Source: Caldibacillus debilis DSM 16016 (GTDB taxonomy: Bacteria > Bacillota > Bacilli > Bacillales > Caldibacillaceae). Taken from it: a stretch of DNA of 64,000 nt. A model generated the notes under the pieces. That model was not told where the DNA came from. It did not search any database and saw only the letters and a list, made by a program, of their open reading frames with translations. The stretch covers positions 186,001 through 250,000 of the forward strand of contig NZ_KB912879.1 of the NCBI RefSeq assembly GCF_000383875.1. The letters are read 5' to 3'. The number at the start of each line of letters is the position of its first letter. Position 1 is the stretch's first letter. The translations under genes were made by a program, and so were the position numbers. Shown here one piece after another: positions 40,201 to 50,370 of this stretch.

Positions 40201-40902
40201 TTACAGGCAGAAATCAGCCAAATCCAACAATTCTCTTGGGCTATATACGATTTTATCAGGAAAGACACGGGAATCCGGCATATCCCTTTTTCGGTGGTTC
40301 ATCCATATCGCCTTCCATCCCGCTTGTTTTGCCCCGATTACGTCATTTTCAAATGAATCTCCTATATATACGGCTTTTTCTTTCTTCAATTGGAGCTTTT
40401 TTTCCACATAAAGAAAAGCAGCCGGATCAGGCTTGGCACATCCGATCGCACCGGAGATGAAGATATTTTCGGCCGGGATCCACTTCGTCAAACCCAACTG
40501 TCGGACCTTCATCAGCTGGTGCTGATGCGGTCCGTTCGACAGGATAGCCAGCTGTTTGTTTTTTTGACAAAGCCGTTCTAATAACGTAATTATTTCGGGA
40601 AAAGGCGCAATCTTTTTTTGCTCTTTTTCGTAAGTTTTTTGAAACTTGACCGCCTCTTCATATTTTATGTCAATGCCGAATTCTTCGCAGGCGGCCATGA
40701 TTCGGTAGGTGTGCAGCTCAAGCAAGGATACGGTTCCCGCTTCGCTCTTATGGAATAATCTGTCGCTGTGTTTTCGGCTGGAAAGATAAAGTTTTTCTAT
40801 CGGAACATCGGATAAATGTTTAAAATGAAATAAAAATGCCTTTTTAAAAGGCTGAAGCTGATCATATAAAGTATCATCCACATCGAAAATTACCGCGTCC
40901 AC
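40201..40902 (-). CDS. HAD family hydrolase
   Basis: A 233-residue haloacid dehalogenase phosphatase. Motif I is DAVIFDVDDTLYD with nucleophile Asp7 and acid Asp9. Motif II is LAILSNGPHQHQ, motif III is the Lys in GCAKPDPAAF, and motif IV is YIGDSFENDVIGAKQAG. An alpha-helical cap sits between motifs I and II (subclass C1), as in YjjG/phosphoglycolate-phosphatase-like enzymes; the substrate is open. The GTG at 40902 has GGCGGTGA upstream and gives the standard N terminus. An ATG at 40944 is only a few bases past a -10 element and lacks a ribosome site. Confidence 0.88.
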   Translation of the reverse strand: MDAVIFDVDDTLYDQLQPFKKAFLFHFKHLSDVPIEKLYLSSRKHSDRLFHKSEAGTVSLLELHTYRIMAACEEFGIDIKYEEAVKFQKTYEKEQKKIAPFPEIITLLERLCQKNKQLAILSNGPHQHQLMKVRQLGLTKWIPAENIFISGAIGCAKPDPAAFLYVEKKLQLKKEKAVYIGDSFENDVIGAKQAGWKAIWMNHRKRDMPDSRVFPDKIVYSPRELLDLADFCL

Positions 40903-40948
40903 GAACCGTTCACCGCCGTCACATAAGATGCTCTTTCCGTTCATCAGT

Positions 40949-40957
40949 ATTATAGCA
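40949..40957 (-). promoter_or_regulatory. Extended -10 promoter element of the HAD gene
   Basis: TGCTATAAT (complement at 40949-40957), an extended -10 about 50 bases before the GTG start. No good -35 is visible. Confidence 0.5.
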
Positions 40958-41307
40958 TTTCAACATTCGGACGATAATGCCGAAAGTTGCAACAATGATG
41001 TTGCAACCGGCTGTTATTTAATTCTCTCCATAAAAGCGTTTAGAATAAAAATGCGGGAGGAAGAAAGCGCTGACAAACGACGTTTATGATTTCCATGTTG
41101 AAGAGGATTGTAAACACGTTAAAAGGGGGGAGGGGGAGATGGTCCAAATATCGGACGGCGGATCCAACCATCAAGAAATTGAAAACGATCGCAATGTCCG
41201 AATCGCTGGAGAAGACCGACAACAAAAACTCATCAAAAACCGACTCCTTTTAAATTACCGATCATGGTTTTTCCACCCATATGTTTTTTGCTTCATCAGA
41301 AGTCAAA
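40958..41307. other. Gene-free AT-richer interval
   Basis: About 350 bases. A plus-strand ATG at 41139 follows a very strong purine-rich box (GGGGGGAGGGGGAG), but its product MVQISDGGSNHQEIEND... has no recognised family and later overlaps the DUF5946 gene antisense. I do not call it a gene. Confidence 0.4.
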
Positions 41308-41805
41308 CTATTTTAACAGGGATTGTGAAAGGTTCCTTATCCACTCATGCTGATGTTCCCAACACAGCCACACGTCACGCATCCATTCCCGAAGCATGGC
41401 ATCCCGATTTTTTCCCGGTTTCTCTTGCAGTACATCATTTACAGTCAAGGAATAGGGTTTGTCGGGAACCGGCAACGGCGGCCAGTCAAATTTCCGCCGG
41501 CTAAGCAGCATATGCACGCGCTGTACCTGTTTTCCCGTGTAACCACGCTCAACCGCATAATATAATCCGATTAATGAAAATGCGACGGTGATCGTTTTCA
41601 TGCCGCACCCCGCATGCTGGGCGCTGTAAGCATCGACAGCGTGCTGGTGGATGAAATCGATGTCTTGTTTGTTCAGCGTGTATACGCTCAGTTCGCTGTA
41701 TTTTTGGTAGCATTCTCCCGTCGCATGGAAACCGCGAGGCCTTTCCATTTGTCGGTCGGGCAGCATCAGCCCGCAACCCGGGCATATGCTCATTCGGCTC
41801 CCCAT
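41308..41805 (-). CDS. DUF5946 family protein
   Basis: A 165-residue soluble protein. The N-terminal CPGCGLMLPDRQ followed by a conserved GECYQKYSEL is a small zinc-knuckle-like start. The helical core has QDIDFIHQHAVDAYSAQHAG with clustered His residues and FSLIGLYYAVERGYTGKQVQ, and the Trp-rich C terminus is REWMRDVWLCWEHQHEWIR. This matches DUF5946 proteins, whose function is unknown to me; the His/Cys content suggests a metal site by inference. The start at 41805 has GGGAGG six bases upstream; the frame's 47 upstream codons are GC-rich and not protein-like. Confidence 0.75.
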   Translation of the reverse strand: MGSRMSICPGCGLMLPDRQMERPRGFHATGECYQKYSELSVYTLNKQDIDFIHQHAVDAYSAQHAGCGMKTITVAFSLIGLYYAVERGYTGKQVQRVHMLLSRRKFDWPPLPVPDKPYSLTVNDVLQEKPGKNRDAMLREWMRDVWLCWEHQHEWIRNLSQSLLK

Positions 41806-42071
41806 TTTCTTCCTCCCTTTCCGTTGCTTTCGCCGTAACCGCCATGGGTTCCTCCAAAGGGTTGCATCTCCTTCTTTCCCCCGTCCGCATCGCCAGCCTC
41901 TTCCCGTATTTTCCGGCGCGGCTCGTATCCGGCAACCGATCGCCATCAGATCTCCGGCACGAGCGCCCGCTTACCTGGAAACAAACGCCGGCATCCAAGG
42001 GTGGCGCAGTTTGCCCATACGAACTATGAGCTAGACGTCCGACGGCCCCATTGCCGGATTCATAAAAATTT

Positions 42072-42105
42072 AAAAAAAGGAACACCGGGCAAACCCCGGT
42101 GTCCC
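42072..42105 (-). terminator. Terminator of groESL
   Basis: Stem GGGACACCGGGG/CCCGGTGTTCC on the minus strand (42079-42105) with a run of seven T residues, 18 bases past the groEL stop. The 270 bases beyond, up to the DUF5946 start, hold no recognised gene. Confidence 0.92.
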
Positions 42106-42122
42106 TGGGTCTCAGGCGGAGA

Positions 42123-43769
<1,647 letters not shown>

Positions 43770-43817
43770 TTAAGTATGCGATGGAAAATTATGTTATGAT
43801 TATGTTATGGTTAAGGC

Positions 43818-44102
43818 TTATTCGACAACCGCCAAAATATCACTTTCACGCAAAATTAAATATTCCTTGCCGTTGTATTTTACTTCGGTTCCGGCATATT
43901 TGGAGAAAATGATGCGATCGCCGACGTTCACTTCCACTTTCACCCGTTCACCGTTGTCAAGAACGCGTCCGGAACCAACGGCAACCACTTTTCCTTCTTG
44001 GGGTTTTTCTTTTGCCGTATCAGGCAGAACAATGCCGCTGGCAGTTTTTTCTTCCGTTTCAACCGTTTCAATAACGACGCGATCTCCTAGTGGTTTTAAC
44101 AC
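43818..44102 (-). CDS. groES: Co-chaperonin GroES
   Basis: A 94-residue co-chaperonin, standard length. It opens [20 protein letters not shown], has the mobile loop around [19 protein letters not shown], and closes [17 protein letters not shown]. It forms the heptameric lid of GroEL. Translation starts at a GTG (44102) preceded by AAGGAGG at nine bases; no ATG is available in frame there. First gene of groESL, with the CIRCE element 28 bases upstream. Confidence 0.97.
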   Translation of the reverse strand: MLKPLGDRVVIETVETEEKTASGIVLPDTAKEKPQEGKVVAVGSGRVLDNGERVKVEVNVGDRIIFSKYAGTEVKYNGKEYLILRESDILAVVE

Positions 44103-44129
44103 AATGAACGACCTCCTTAATGTTTTGAT

Positions 44130-44156
44130 TTAGCACTCTCGGGCTAAGAGTGCTAA
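44130..44156. promoter_or_regulatory. CIRCE element (HrcA operator)
   Basis: Perfect TTAGCACTC-N9-GAGTGCTAA inverted repeat between the groES start and its promoter. HrcA binding here represses groESL until heat shock. hrcA itself is not in the window. Confidence 0.98.
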
Positions 44157-44164
44157 CACCACTT

Positions 44165-44200
44165 ATTATATTAATGAATCACCTGTCATTTTGCAAGTCT
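44165..44200 (-). promoter_or_regulatory. Sigma-A promoter of groESL
   Basis: TATAAT (complement at 44165-44170) just upstream of CIRCE. A TTGCAA lies about 20 bases further, a longer spacer than usual, so the exact -35 is uncertain. Confidence 0.55.
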
Positions 44201-44860
44201 CAAGGAAAAAAATTTTGTGATTTTCGCCCGGTCCGGCCGCGCCTCGCCTCCCGGCCGTTTCACGGCCTCCCCGAGCAGGGGATCTTGGCACGAAAGGATG
44301 TTTCCGTTAAAATCAAGGGAAAATGCGATGGCGGCCTCCACCCGGGCAGGCGGCGTTTTCCGGATATGGGAAAACAGGACGGGAATCGCCTTGAAAACAG
44401 CGGAAAACCCGGGAACGCTCAACATGCAAAAGGATACGCAAAACAGGAAACTCCGGAAAAACCGCCGGCGAACGGTCCGAAAAGCACCGGAAAGCGTCTT
44501 GCACGCGATAAGCCAAGAACCTTTCCTACGGCTGAAATTTGGGAGCAGGGCTAAATCACCCGGAAACGGCATGAGCCGCCGGCCCCGGAAGGCAGCCGGA
44601 GGAGCCGAAAGAACCGCTCGCCGGCCAAGGCGCAGCGTAAGCAGCCGGGAAAGCTGGCCGCCAAGGCGGCTCGATCAGGCCTGAAGAACCTGTGCAGGCG
44701 CCAGGTCCGAACCGCCGACAAGGCCGGAGAGAACCGCCGGCAGGCACGCAGCCAAAACCGCCGGGATTGACTTGAAAACCGCTTGCCGGCGCGACGGAAG
44801 ACCGCCATCGCCTCGCCAAACAACGGGGGCAAAAATTTCAGAAAGCAGAGGGAATCACTT
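44201..44860. other. Gene-free GC-rich interval between groESL and the CPBP gene
   Basis: About 650 bases. Long frames on both strands are Arg/Gly/Pro-rich and lack ribosome sites. Short GAAAACCGCCGG-like words recur (near 44456, 44731 and 44755), but without a regular period. I see no gene. Confidence 0.5.
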
Positions 44861-45541
44861 GTGAAACGGGAATACAAAATCGTGCTTCTCACCTATCTCA
44901 TCATGCAGCTGTCATCGCCCGTCGGGGTGCCCTTCACCTATTATTTGTTAAACGGGCTTGGTTTTTCCGGGAAGGATTTGGAAAGCCGGAGCCTTTCCCT
45001 TTGGCTCCTGTTCAGTTTCTCGGCGGCTTTCATCGTCACGCTCTATTGCCTGAGAAGGGAAATGCGCTTCCGAAGCCAAAAAGCCGCTTCATTTCCCGTC
45101 TCCGCCTTTTGGGCGTCCGCCGGGGTCTTTTTGGCCCTCTTCGGGCAATTGGCCGCCGCAAGGATCGAAATGCTTTTCGGCGTGGAACCGGGATCGGAAA
45201 ATACGAGGGAAATCATCGGGATGATCGAAAAAGCCCCCGCCATTTTCCTCGTCGCCGCCGTTTTCGGGCCGATTTTGGAAGAAGTGGTTTTCCGGAAAAT
45301 CATCTTTGGGACGTGCATGCAAAGGCTCGGTTTTTTTCCGTCGGCGCTGATCAGCTCCCTGTTTTTTTCCGCGGCCCACATGGAATTCGAACATCTGCTT
45401 TTGTATACGGCCATCGGGTTCGCATTTTGCTATGTTTACCGGAAAACGAACCGCATCCTCGTCCCGATTTTTTCCCATGTGTCCATGAATGTGATCGCCA
45501 TTCTTTCCCAGTTGGATCCGAAGATCTTTTCGATGTTTTGA
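44861..45541 (+). CDS. ydiL: CPBP family intramembrane glutamic endopeptidase (YdiL-like)
   Basis: A 226-residue membrane protein with about six to eight hydrophobic segments. Abi/CPBP motif 1 is GPILEEVVFRKIIFG, with the catalytic Glu pair and Arg. Motif 2 is SSLFFSAAHMEF with its His, and motif 3 is VPIFSHVSMNVIA. Such enzymes cleave within the membrane (relatives of Rce1). The GTG at 44861 follows AGAGGGA. It lies between groESL and tatC and opposes both, as ydiL does in B. subtilis. Confidence 0.88.
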   Translation: MKREYKIVLLTYLIMQLSSPVGVPFTYYLLNGLGFSGKDLESRSLSLWLLFSFSAAFIVTLYCLRREMRFRSQKAASFPVSAFWASAGVFLALFGQLAAARIEMLFGVEPGSENTREIIGMIEKAPAIFLVAAVFGPILEEVVFRKIIFGTCMQRLGFFPSALISSLFFSAAHMEFEHLLLYTAIGFAFCYVYRKTNRILVPIFSHVSMNVIAILSQLDPKIFSMF

Positions 45542-45646
45542 ATCTTGTGCGGTCCGGTTCTTTCAGGAAGCCAACAGGCGAAAGACAAGTCCCGGCTTGC
45601 CAAGGTTTCCCGGACCGTTTCCGCGAACAGCTTCCCTGCCTTTTCC

Positions 45647-45671
45647 AAAAAACGCCGCCGCTTCGGCGGCG
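45647..45671 (-). terminator. Terminator of tatC
   Basis: Stem CGCCGCC/GGCGGCG with a 5-base loop (45653-45671), followed by six T residues on the minus strand, ten bases past the tatC stop. It may also affect the convergent ydiL transcript. Confidence 0.85.
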
Positions 45672-45680
45672 ATTTCGGTT

Positions 45681-46466
45681 TTATCCTTCCGGACCGTCCG
45701 AAAGGGTCTCCGCCATTTTTTCCTCTTCCTTTTTCCTCGCTTCTTCCGCGGCCAGCATCTTCCGGTAGGCCAGCTTGGAAATCCAGATGCTGAATTCATA
45801 CAAAAGGCAGAGCGGCAAAGTCACCATCAACTGGGACAGGACATCCGGAGGGGTGATGACGGCGGCGATCACCAACAGGACGAAATAGGCGTACTTCCGG
45901 ATCTTCCCCAAAAAAGCCGGCGTAATGATGGACAATCTGGTTAAAAACAGGATCACGACCGGAAGCTGGAACAAAATCCCGAATGGCAGGGTGATTTGGA
46001 ACAAAAAGGTAAAATATTCGTTGATCCCGATGACTTGATGGATCTCCAGCCGTTCCCCCAAATTGGTCATGAACCGGATGAAAAAGGGGAAGAGAACGAA
46101 ATAGGAAAAGGCGATTCCCAATATGAACAAAAGTATGGAAACCGGTATGTAGCTCAAGGTGATTTTTCTTTCTTTTTCATAAAGCCCGGGGGCGACAAAA
46201 GCCCAAATGTGGTAAAGGATCACCGGGGAAGTGAGAACGCACGAAAGCACAAAGGAAATCTGAAAGTAGATTTTCAACGGGTCGGTAATGCGGAAGGCGT
46301 TTAGGGAAAAATTTCTGGCCTCCGCCGAATGCTGCAGAAAAACGATGACCGGTTCGGCAAGGAAAAAGGAGACGATGAAGGCGAGACAGAAAAAAACGGC
46401 GACAAAAATCAGCCGTCTTCTCAACTCTTCAATATGTTCAGAAACGGTCATATCTTTATTTTTCAT
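45681..46466 (-). CDS. tatC: Sec-independent protein translocase TatC
   Basis: A 261-residue membrane protein with six transmembrane segments. The cytoplasmic N terminus MTVSEHIEELRRRL contains the twin-arginine receptor site with its conserved Glu. The first loop carries DPLKIYFQISF and PGLYEKERK, conserved in TatC, and RKYAYFVLLVIAAVITPPDV lies near the end. With TatA it exports folded proteins bearing twin-Arg signals. The charged C-terminal tail is long (KLAYRKMLAAEEARKKEEEK). It lies 26 bases after tatA, as in the B. subtilis tatAy-tatCy pair. Confidence 0.96.
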   Translation of the reverse strand: MKNKDMTVSEHIEELRRRLIFVAVFFCLAFIVSFFLAEPVIVFLQHSAEARNFSLNAFRITDPLKIYFQISFVLSCVLTSPVILYHIWAFVAPGLYEKERKITLSYIPVSILLFILGIAFSYFVLFPFFIRFMTNLGERLEIHQVIGINEYFTFLFQITLPFGILFQLPVVILFLTRLSIITPAFLGKIRKYAYFVLLVIAAVITPPDVLSQLMVTLPLCLLYEFSIWISKLAYRKMLAAEEARKKEEEKMAETLSDGPEG

Positions 46467-46492
46467 ATCGATCGCATCCTAACGTCATGCCG

Positions 46493-46678
46493 TCAATTTT
46501 TCGGCTCGTCTTCTTCCTTTTTCGGCGGTTCTTCCTCTTCCGCCAGGCCTTTTGTGGCCTCTTTGAACTCCTTCAACGATTTCCCCGCCGCCCTTCCGAT
46601 TTCCGGAAGCCGTTTCGGACCGAAAACCAGCAAAGCAACGATCAAAATGAGCAACAAACTGCCGGGTCCGATTGGCAC
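46493..46678 (-). CDS. tatA: Sec-independent translocase subunit TatA
   Basis: A 61-residue protein. A short hydrophobic segment [18 protein letters not shown] ends in the hallmark [20 protein letters not shown], and then an acidic/basic amphipathic tail. This is the TatA hinge and amphipathic helix; it oligomerises to form the Tat pore. The start is a GTG (46678) with GGAGG at good spacing. No tatB is present, normal for Bacilli, where TatA does both jobs. First gene of tatAC, 54 bases past rex. Confidence 0.95.
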   Translation of the reverse strand: MPIGPGSLLLILIVALLVFGPKRLPEIGRAAGKSLKEFKEATKGLAEEEEPPKKEEDEPKN

Positions 46679-46732
46679 AATATCTCCCTCCTCGACGTCC
46701 GAATGAAAAACGATGGCGCCCCGTATCCGGTC

Positions 46733-47416
46733 TTACCTATTATAATCTTTCTTTCCCTTCCCGTCCATTTTTTCCGAATGATCGGAGTAATGCTTGATAA
46801 AATAAACGAATGACTGCAATTCCACCGCCAAATCGATATGATGGACGTTGATGTTGGGCGGGACCGTGAGCCTGGCGGGGGTGAAGTTCAAGATCCCTTT
46901 GATGTTGGTGCGGATCAAACGGTCCGTCACCCCTTGTGCCGCCGATGCGGGAACGGTCAAGATGATGACCGGAATTTGTTCCTTCTCCAAGACCTCCTCC
47001 AGTTGATCCAGACTGTAAATCGGGACCTCTCCGATCTTCTTCCCGATTTTTTCCGGAGATATATCAAAGGCGGCGACGATCTTCGTATTGTTGTTCTTCG
47101 TGAAATTATATTGCAATAATGCCGTTCCCAAATTTCCGACACCGATCAGCCCGACTTTCGTCAATTCATCCTGATCGAGGGTTTTCCGGAAAAAGGAAAG
47201 CAAATACTGGACGTTATAACCGTACCCTTTTTTCCCCAGCGCGCCAAAATAGGAAAAATCCCTCCGGATGGTTGCGGAGTCGACTTTTACCGCCTGGCTC
47301 AACTCCGCCGACGATACCTTCTGTTTTCCCGAATTGTACAAGTATTGCAAAAAACGATAATACAACGGCAGCCTTTTCGCTGTCGCTTTCGGTATTTTCA
47401 ATTGATCCGATGTCAT
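46733..47416 (-). CDS. rex: Redox-sensing transcriptional repressor Rex
   Basis: A 227-residue Rex dimer subunit. The N-terminal winged helix has [40 protein letters not shown] and [14 protein letters not shown]. The Rossmann domain has [17 protein letters not shown] and [20 protein letters not shown], and the C-terminal domain-swapped helix is [15 protein letters not shown]. It represses respiration/fermentation genes when NAD+ is high and is released by NADH. The ATG follows GGAGG at seven bases. It precedes tatAC as in B. subtilis. Confidence 0.97.
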   Translation of the reverse strand: MTSDQLKIPKATAKRLPLYYRFLQYLYNSGKQKVSSAELSQAVKVDSATIRRDFSYFGALGKKGYGYNVQYLLSFFRKTLDQDELTKVGLIGVGNLGTALLQYNFTKNNNTKIVAAFDISPEKIGKKIGEVPIYSLDQLEEVLEKEQIPVIILTVPASAAQGVTDRLIRTNIKGILNFTPARLTVPPNINVHHIDLAVELQSFVYFIKHYSDHSEKMDGKGKKDYNR

Positions 47417-47757
47417 CTTTCTGCCTCCAAAGCGATTTGGTTCTCCTGTTCGCGGTCATGGAAAGAAGCCCCGTTTCGGAATGGATCGGGAGCACGGGGT
47501 GGGAACGCTTCCAATCCCTTCCCATATTCCTTTTTCTACTATAATACACGATTTTTGCCCGTCTGTCTTGTCCCATTCTAAAATTAAGATCCTTTGGCCT
47601 TTCACCCGCCGTTATTGTACTATTAAAATTGGTACAGATGGGCGCGCAAACGGATTTTCTGCCCATGGAACAGCGAGGAACGGGCAATGGCCCCGCGGAC
47701 GGGACGAGAAAGGCCCGCCGGAAGGGAAATCGCATCGAACGCTTAGGAGTGAACGGA
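47417..47757. other. Divergent interval rex / ABC-F gene
   Basis: No gene. A TATTAT-type -10 toward rex lies near 47540 and an AT-rich stretch near 47610-47630 may hold the ABC-F promoter. No clear Rex operator (TTGTGA-N6-TCACAA) was found. In B. subtilis moaC lies between the equivalent genes; it is absent here. Confidence 0.45.
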
Positions 47758-49698
47758 ATGATTTTGCTGCAGGCCAACCATATCGCAAAATACTTCGGAG
47801 CGGAACAAATTTTGACGGACGTCAAGCTGGAGATCCAAACCGGCGACCGAATCGCCCTCGTCGGCCGGAACGGCGCCGGAAAATCCACCTTATTAAAGAT
47901 CCTCGCCGGACAATTGTCCGGTGACGGCGGGGAAATCATCAAACCGAAGGAGACGGCGGTCGGCTATCTGGATCAGCATGCGGGTTTGAACCCTGACGCC
48001 ACCCTTTGGGAAGAAATGCTTTCCGTTTTTAAGCATTTGCAGATCATGGAAAAAAAATTAAGGGAACTGGAGCGGCAGATGGCCGACGAAAAGGTTCTCG
48101 CCGACGGCAAGTCCTATGAAAAGGTCATGGCGGAGTATGACCGGCTCCATCACGCCTTTCAAGAGGCGGGCGGATACCAATACGAAGCGGAGATCCGCTC
48201 CATCCTCCACGGGCTGAAGTTTCGCGATGACCCGAAAAGGGTCAAAGTCGCCACGTTGAGCGGCGGGCAAAAAACCCGCCTGGCGATGGGGAAGCTGTTG
48301 CTGGCCAAACCGGACGTCCTCATCCTGGACGAACCGACGAACCACCTGGACATGGAGACATTGACCTGGCTGGAACAATATTTGCAGACGTATCCGGGGG
48401 CCATCCTCGTCGTCTCCCACGACCGGTATTTTCTCGATAAAATCGTCAATCAAGTGCTGGAATTGGCGGACGGACGGCTGACCAAATATATCGGAAACTA
48501 CAGCCAGTATGTAATCCAGCGGCAGGAAAACTATGAACGGGCCTTGAAACGGTACGAACAGCAGCAGGAACAAATCGAACGGATGAAAGACTTTATTCAG
48601 AGGAACATCGCCCGATCCTCGACGACGAGACGGGCCCAAAGCCGGAAAAAAGCGCTGGAAAAAATGCCGCGGATGGAAAAGCCGAAGGACGCCGGCAAAA
48701 CCGCCCGTTTTTCCTTTGACATCAACAGGCAAAGCGGCAATGAAGTGCTCACTGTGAAAAATTTGCAAATTGGCTATGGGGAACGGACGGTGGCCGAAGG
48801 CATCCGCTTCCGGCTGACGAGGGGGGAAAGCGCCGCGATCATCGGGCCCAACGGGATCGGCAAATCCACCCTGCTGAAGACCATCGCCGGAAAACTCGCT
48901 CCCCTCAAAGGGGAAATCCTCCTCGGCACCAATGTGGAAATCGGCTACTATGACCAGGAGCAGACGGAACTGCATTCGAACAAAGACGTCCTGCACGAAT
49001 TGTGGGATGAAAACCCGTTCATGAAGGAAAAGGAGATCCGGACGGTTTTGGGCAATTTCCTCTTTTCCGGGGACGATGTCTTCAAGCCCGTCGCCGCTTT
49101 GAGCGGCGGAGAAAAGGCCCGCTTGGCCCTGGCGAAGCTGATGCTGAAAAAGGCTAATTTCCTCGTCCTCGACGAGCCGACGAACCACCTGGACCTGGAA
49201 AGCAAGGAAGTGCTGGAAAATGCGCTGATGGACTTTCCCGGGACGATCCTTTTCGTTTCCCACGACCGGTATTTTATCAACCGGATGGCGACAAAAATCT
49301 TCGAGCTGTCGGAAACGGGATTCCGCGAATATTTGGGGGATTATGACTACTATTTGATGAAAAAGGAAGAAGAAGCCCGCTCCGGCCAGCCGGAAGCGCC
49401 CGATAAAGGGAAAGGGGCGCCATCGCGGGGCGAAGGGAGGATCCCCGAGAAGGATTATTTCATGGAAAAGGAAGCAAAAAAGCTGGAACGAAAACGGATC
49501 CGCAGAATCGAAGAAATACAAAAACGGATTGAGGAGCTGGAAAGGGAGATTGCGGAAAAGGAAAGGCAGCTGCTCGATCCGGAAATCTACAACGACCCCA
49601 AAAAATCCGCGGAGATTTTAAATGGGATCGATTCTGCGAAGAAGCAGGTGGACCGGTACCTCGACGAATGGGAAAAGCTGGAGGACCCTGCCGATTAA
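47758..49698 (+). CDS. ydiF: ABC-F family ATP-binding protein (YdiF)
   Basis: A 646-residue soluble twin ABC protein without membrane segments. The first nucleotide-binding domain has Walker A VGRNGAGKST (residues 35-44), signature LSGGQKTRLAMGK and Walker B LILDEPTNHLD. The inter-domain linker with RRAQSRKKALEKMPR is the P-site tRNA-interaction motif. The second domain has GPNGIGKST and LSGGEKARLALAK. The C-terminal coiled coil is about 560-640. ABC-F proteins act on the ribosome as translation factors or resistance factors; this one is the housekeeping YdiF type by length and position. The ATG follows AGGAGT. Confidence 0.93.
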   Translation: MILLQANHIAKYFGAEQILTDVKLEIQTGDRIALVGRNGAGKSTLLKILAGQLSGDGGEIIKPKETAVGYLDQHAGLNPDATLWEEMLSVFKHLQIMEKKLRELERQMADEKVLADGKSYEKVMAEYDRLHHAFQEAGGYQYEAEIRSILHGLKFRDDPKRVKVATLSGGQKTRLAMGKLLLAKPDVLILDEPTNHLDMETLTWLEQYLQTYPGAILVVSHDRYFLDKIVNQVLELADGRLTKYIGNYSQYVIQRQENYERALKRYEQQQEQIERMKDFIQRNIARSSTTRRAQSRKKALEKMPRMEKPKDAGKTARFSFDINRQSGNEVLTVKNLQIGYGERTVAEGIRFRLTRGESAAIIGPNGIGKSTLLKTIAGKLAPLKGEILLGTNVEIGYYDQEQTELHSNKDVLHELWDENPFMKEKEIRTVLGNFLFSGDDVFKPVAALSGGEKARLALAKLMLKKANFLVLDEPTNHLDLESKEVLENALMDFPGTILFVSHDRYFINRMATKIFELSETGFREYLGDYDYYLMKKEEEARSGQPEAPDKGKGAPSRGEGRIPEKDYFMEKEAKKLERKRIRRIEEIQKRIEELEREIAEKERQLLDPEIYNDPKKSAEILNGIDSAKKQVDRYLDEWEKLEDPAD

Positions 49699-49717
49699 AT
49701 CGGCAGGTCTTTTTTTG
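49687..49717 (+). terminator. Terminator of ydiF
   Basis: Stem CCTGCCGA/TCGGCAGG (49687-49707), overlapping the stop codon region, followed by TCTTTTTTTG. Confidence 0.92.
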
Positions 49718-49738
49718 TTTTTTCCTGCGGGATGGGAG

Positions 49739-49944
49739 TTATTCACTTTTCCACAGGGTTATTCACAATTTCATGGTTGATTTGTCCATTTTCCCGGCCA
49801 TTTTCCACATTATCCACAAAAAACGGAACGGTTATCCACAGAGTTGGGGATAACTGTTCCTGATACAGCCTTTCCTTTGCATATTCTGGCTTTTCGGCCT
49901 GTTCTCCCGCAAGCCGTTCCGATTCATCCACAGGAATATCCACA
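49739..49944. promoter_or_regulatory. DnaA-box cluster
   Basis: Perfect TTATCCACA at 49810-49818 and 49832-49840. TTTTCCACA occurs at 49747-49755 and 49801-49809, and TTATTCACA at 49759-49767. One-mismatch boxes lie at 49924-49932 (TCATCCACA), 49936-49944 (ATATCCACA) and, reversed, 49845-49853 (TTATCCCCA); a weaker TTATTCACT starts at 49739. All but one point the same way. B. subtilis carries DnaA-box clusters away from oriC, including one I recall near gcp (tsaD). This one sits just past ydiF, whose B. subtilis counterpart adjoins gcp. Confidence 0.85.
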
Positions 49945-50370
49945 GGCAATAATTTGTCCGACCGTTGGGGCAAAAAAAATGCCCGCCCATGCAGGCGGAA
50001 CGTCCTTCCTTTTCCGCCGGAAATCCTCCGTGATTGACGGTATTTTGCCGTCCGATATTGAAGTTAAACGGAAAAGGACTTCACCCTTACGGGAACTGTA
50101 ATTTTCGGCTGAACCGGCTGTCGAGCGGCTGTCGAGCGCCGGTTGCGAGACAAACCGCAAACGGGCGGAATCCCCCTTCATCGTATGATGCTGCTTGCCG
50201 TTCCAGCCGATGCCGGGGGTTGCGGATAGATCGGCCGACAAGCCGTCCGGCCGCGATCTCCCCTTGATAGGAATACCGGCGGGCCCCGGCCGCAGGCCGG
50301 TCAGGCATCCTTCCATGAGCGAGGGAACCGGCAGCGCCGGCTAGGCGCCGGCTGGTGCCGCCGGCCGGAC
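49945..50370. other. Gene-free interval past the DnaA-box cluster
   Basis: About 425 GC-rich bases between the cluster and the sirtuin stop. Short words recur (GGCTGTCGAGC twice near 50117-50138 and again near 50383; GCGCCGGCT-like words near 50330-50350). I see no gene. Confidence 0.5.

Noticed and set aside
41139-41504. Plus-strand frame with a very strong purine-rich box
   Set aside because: The product has no recognised family, and its second half is antisense to the DUF5946 gene, which has better coding evidence.
44217-44684. 155-codon plus-strand frame upstream of the CPBP gene
   Set aside because: Arg/Ala/Pro-rich with no ribosome site or recognisable fold; overlapping minus-strand frames look the same.
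47417-47640. Rex operator upstream of rex
   Set aside because: No TTGTGA-N6-TCACAA palindrome is visible in the divergent interval.
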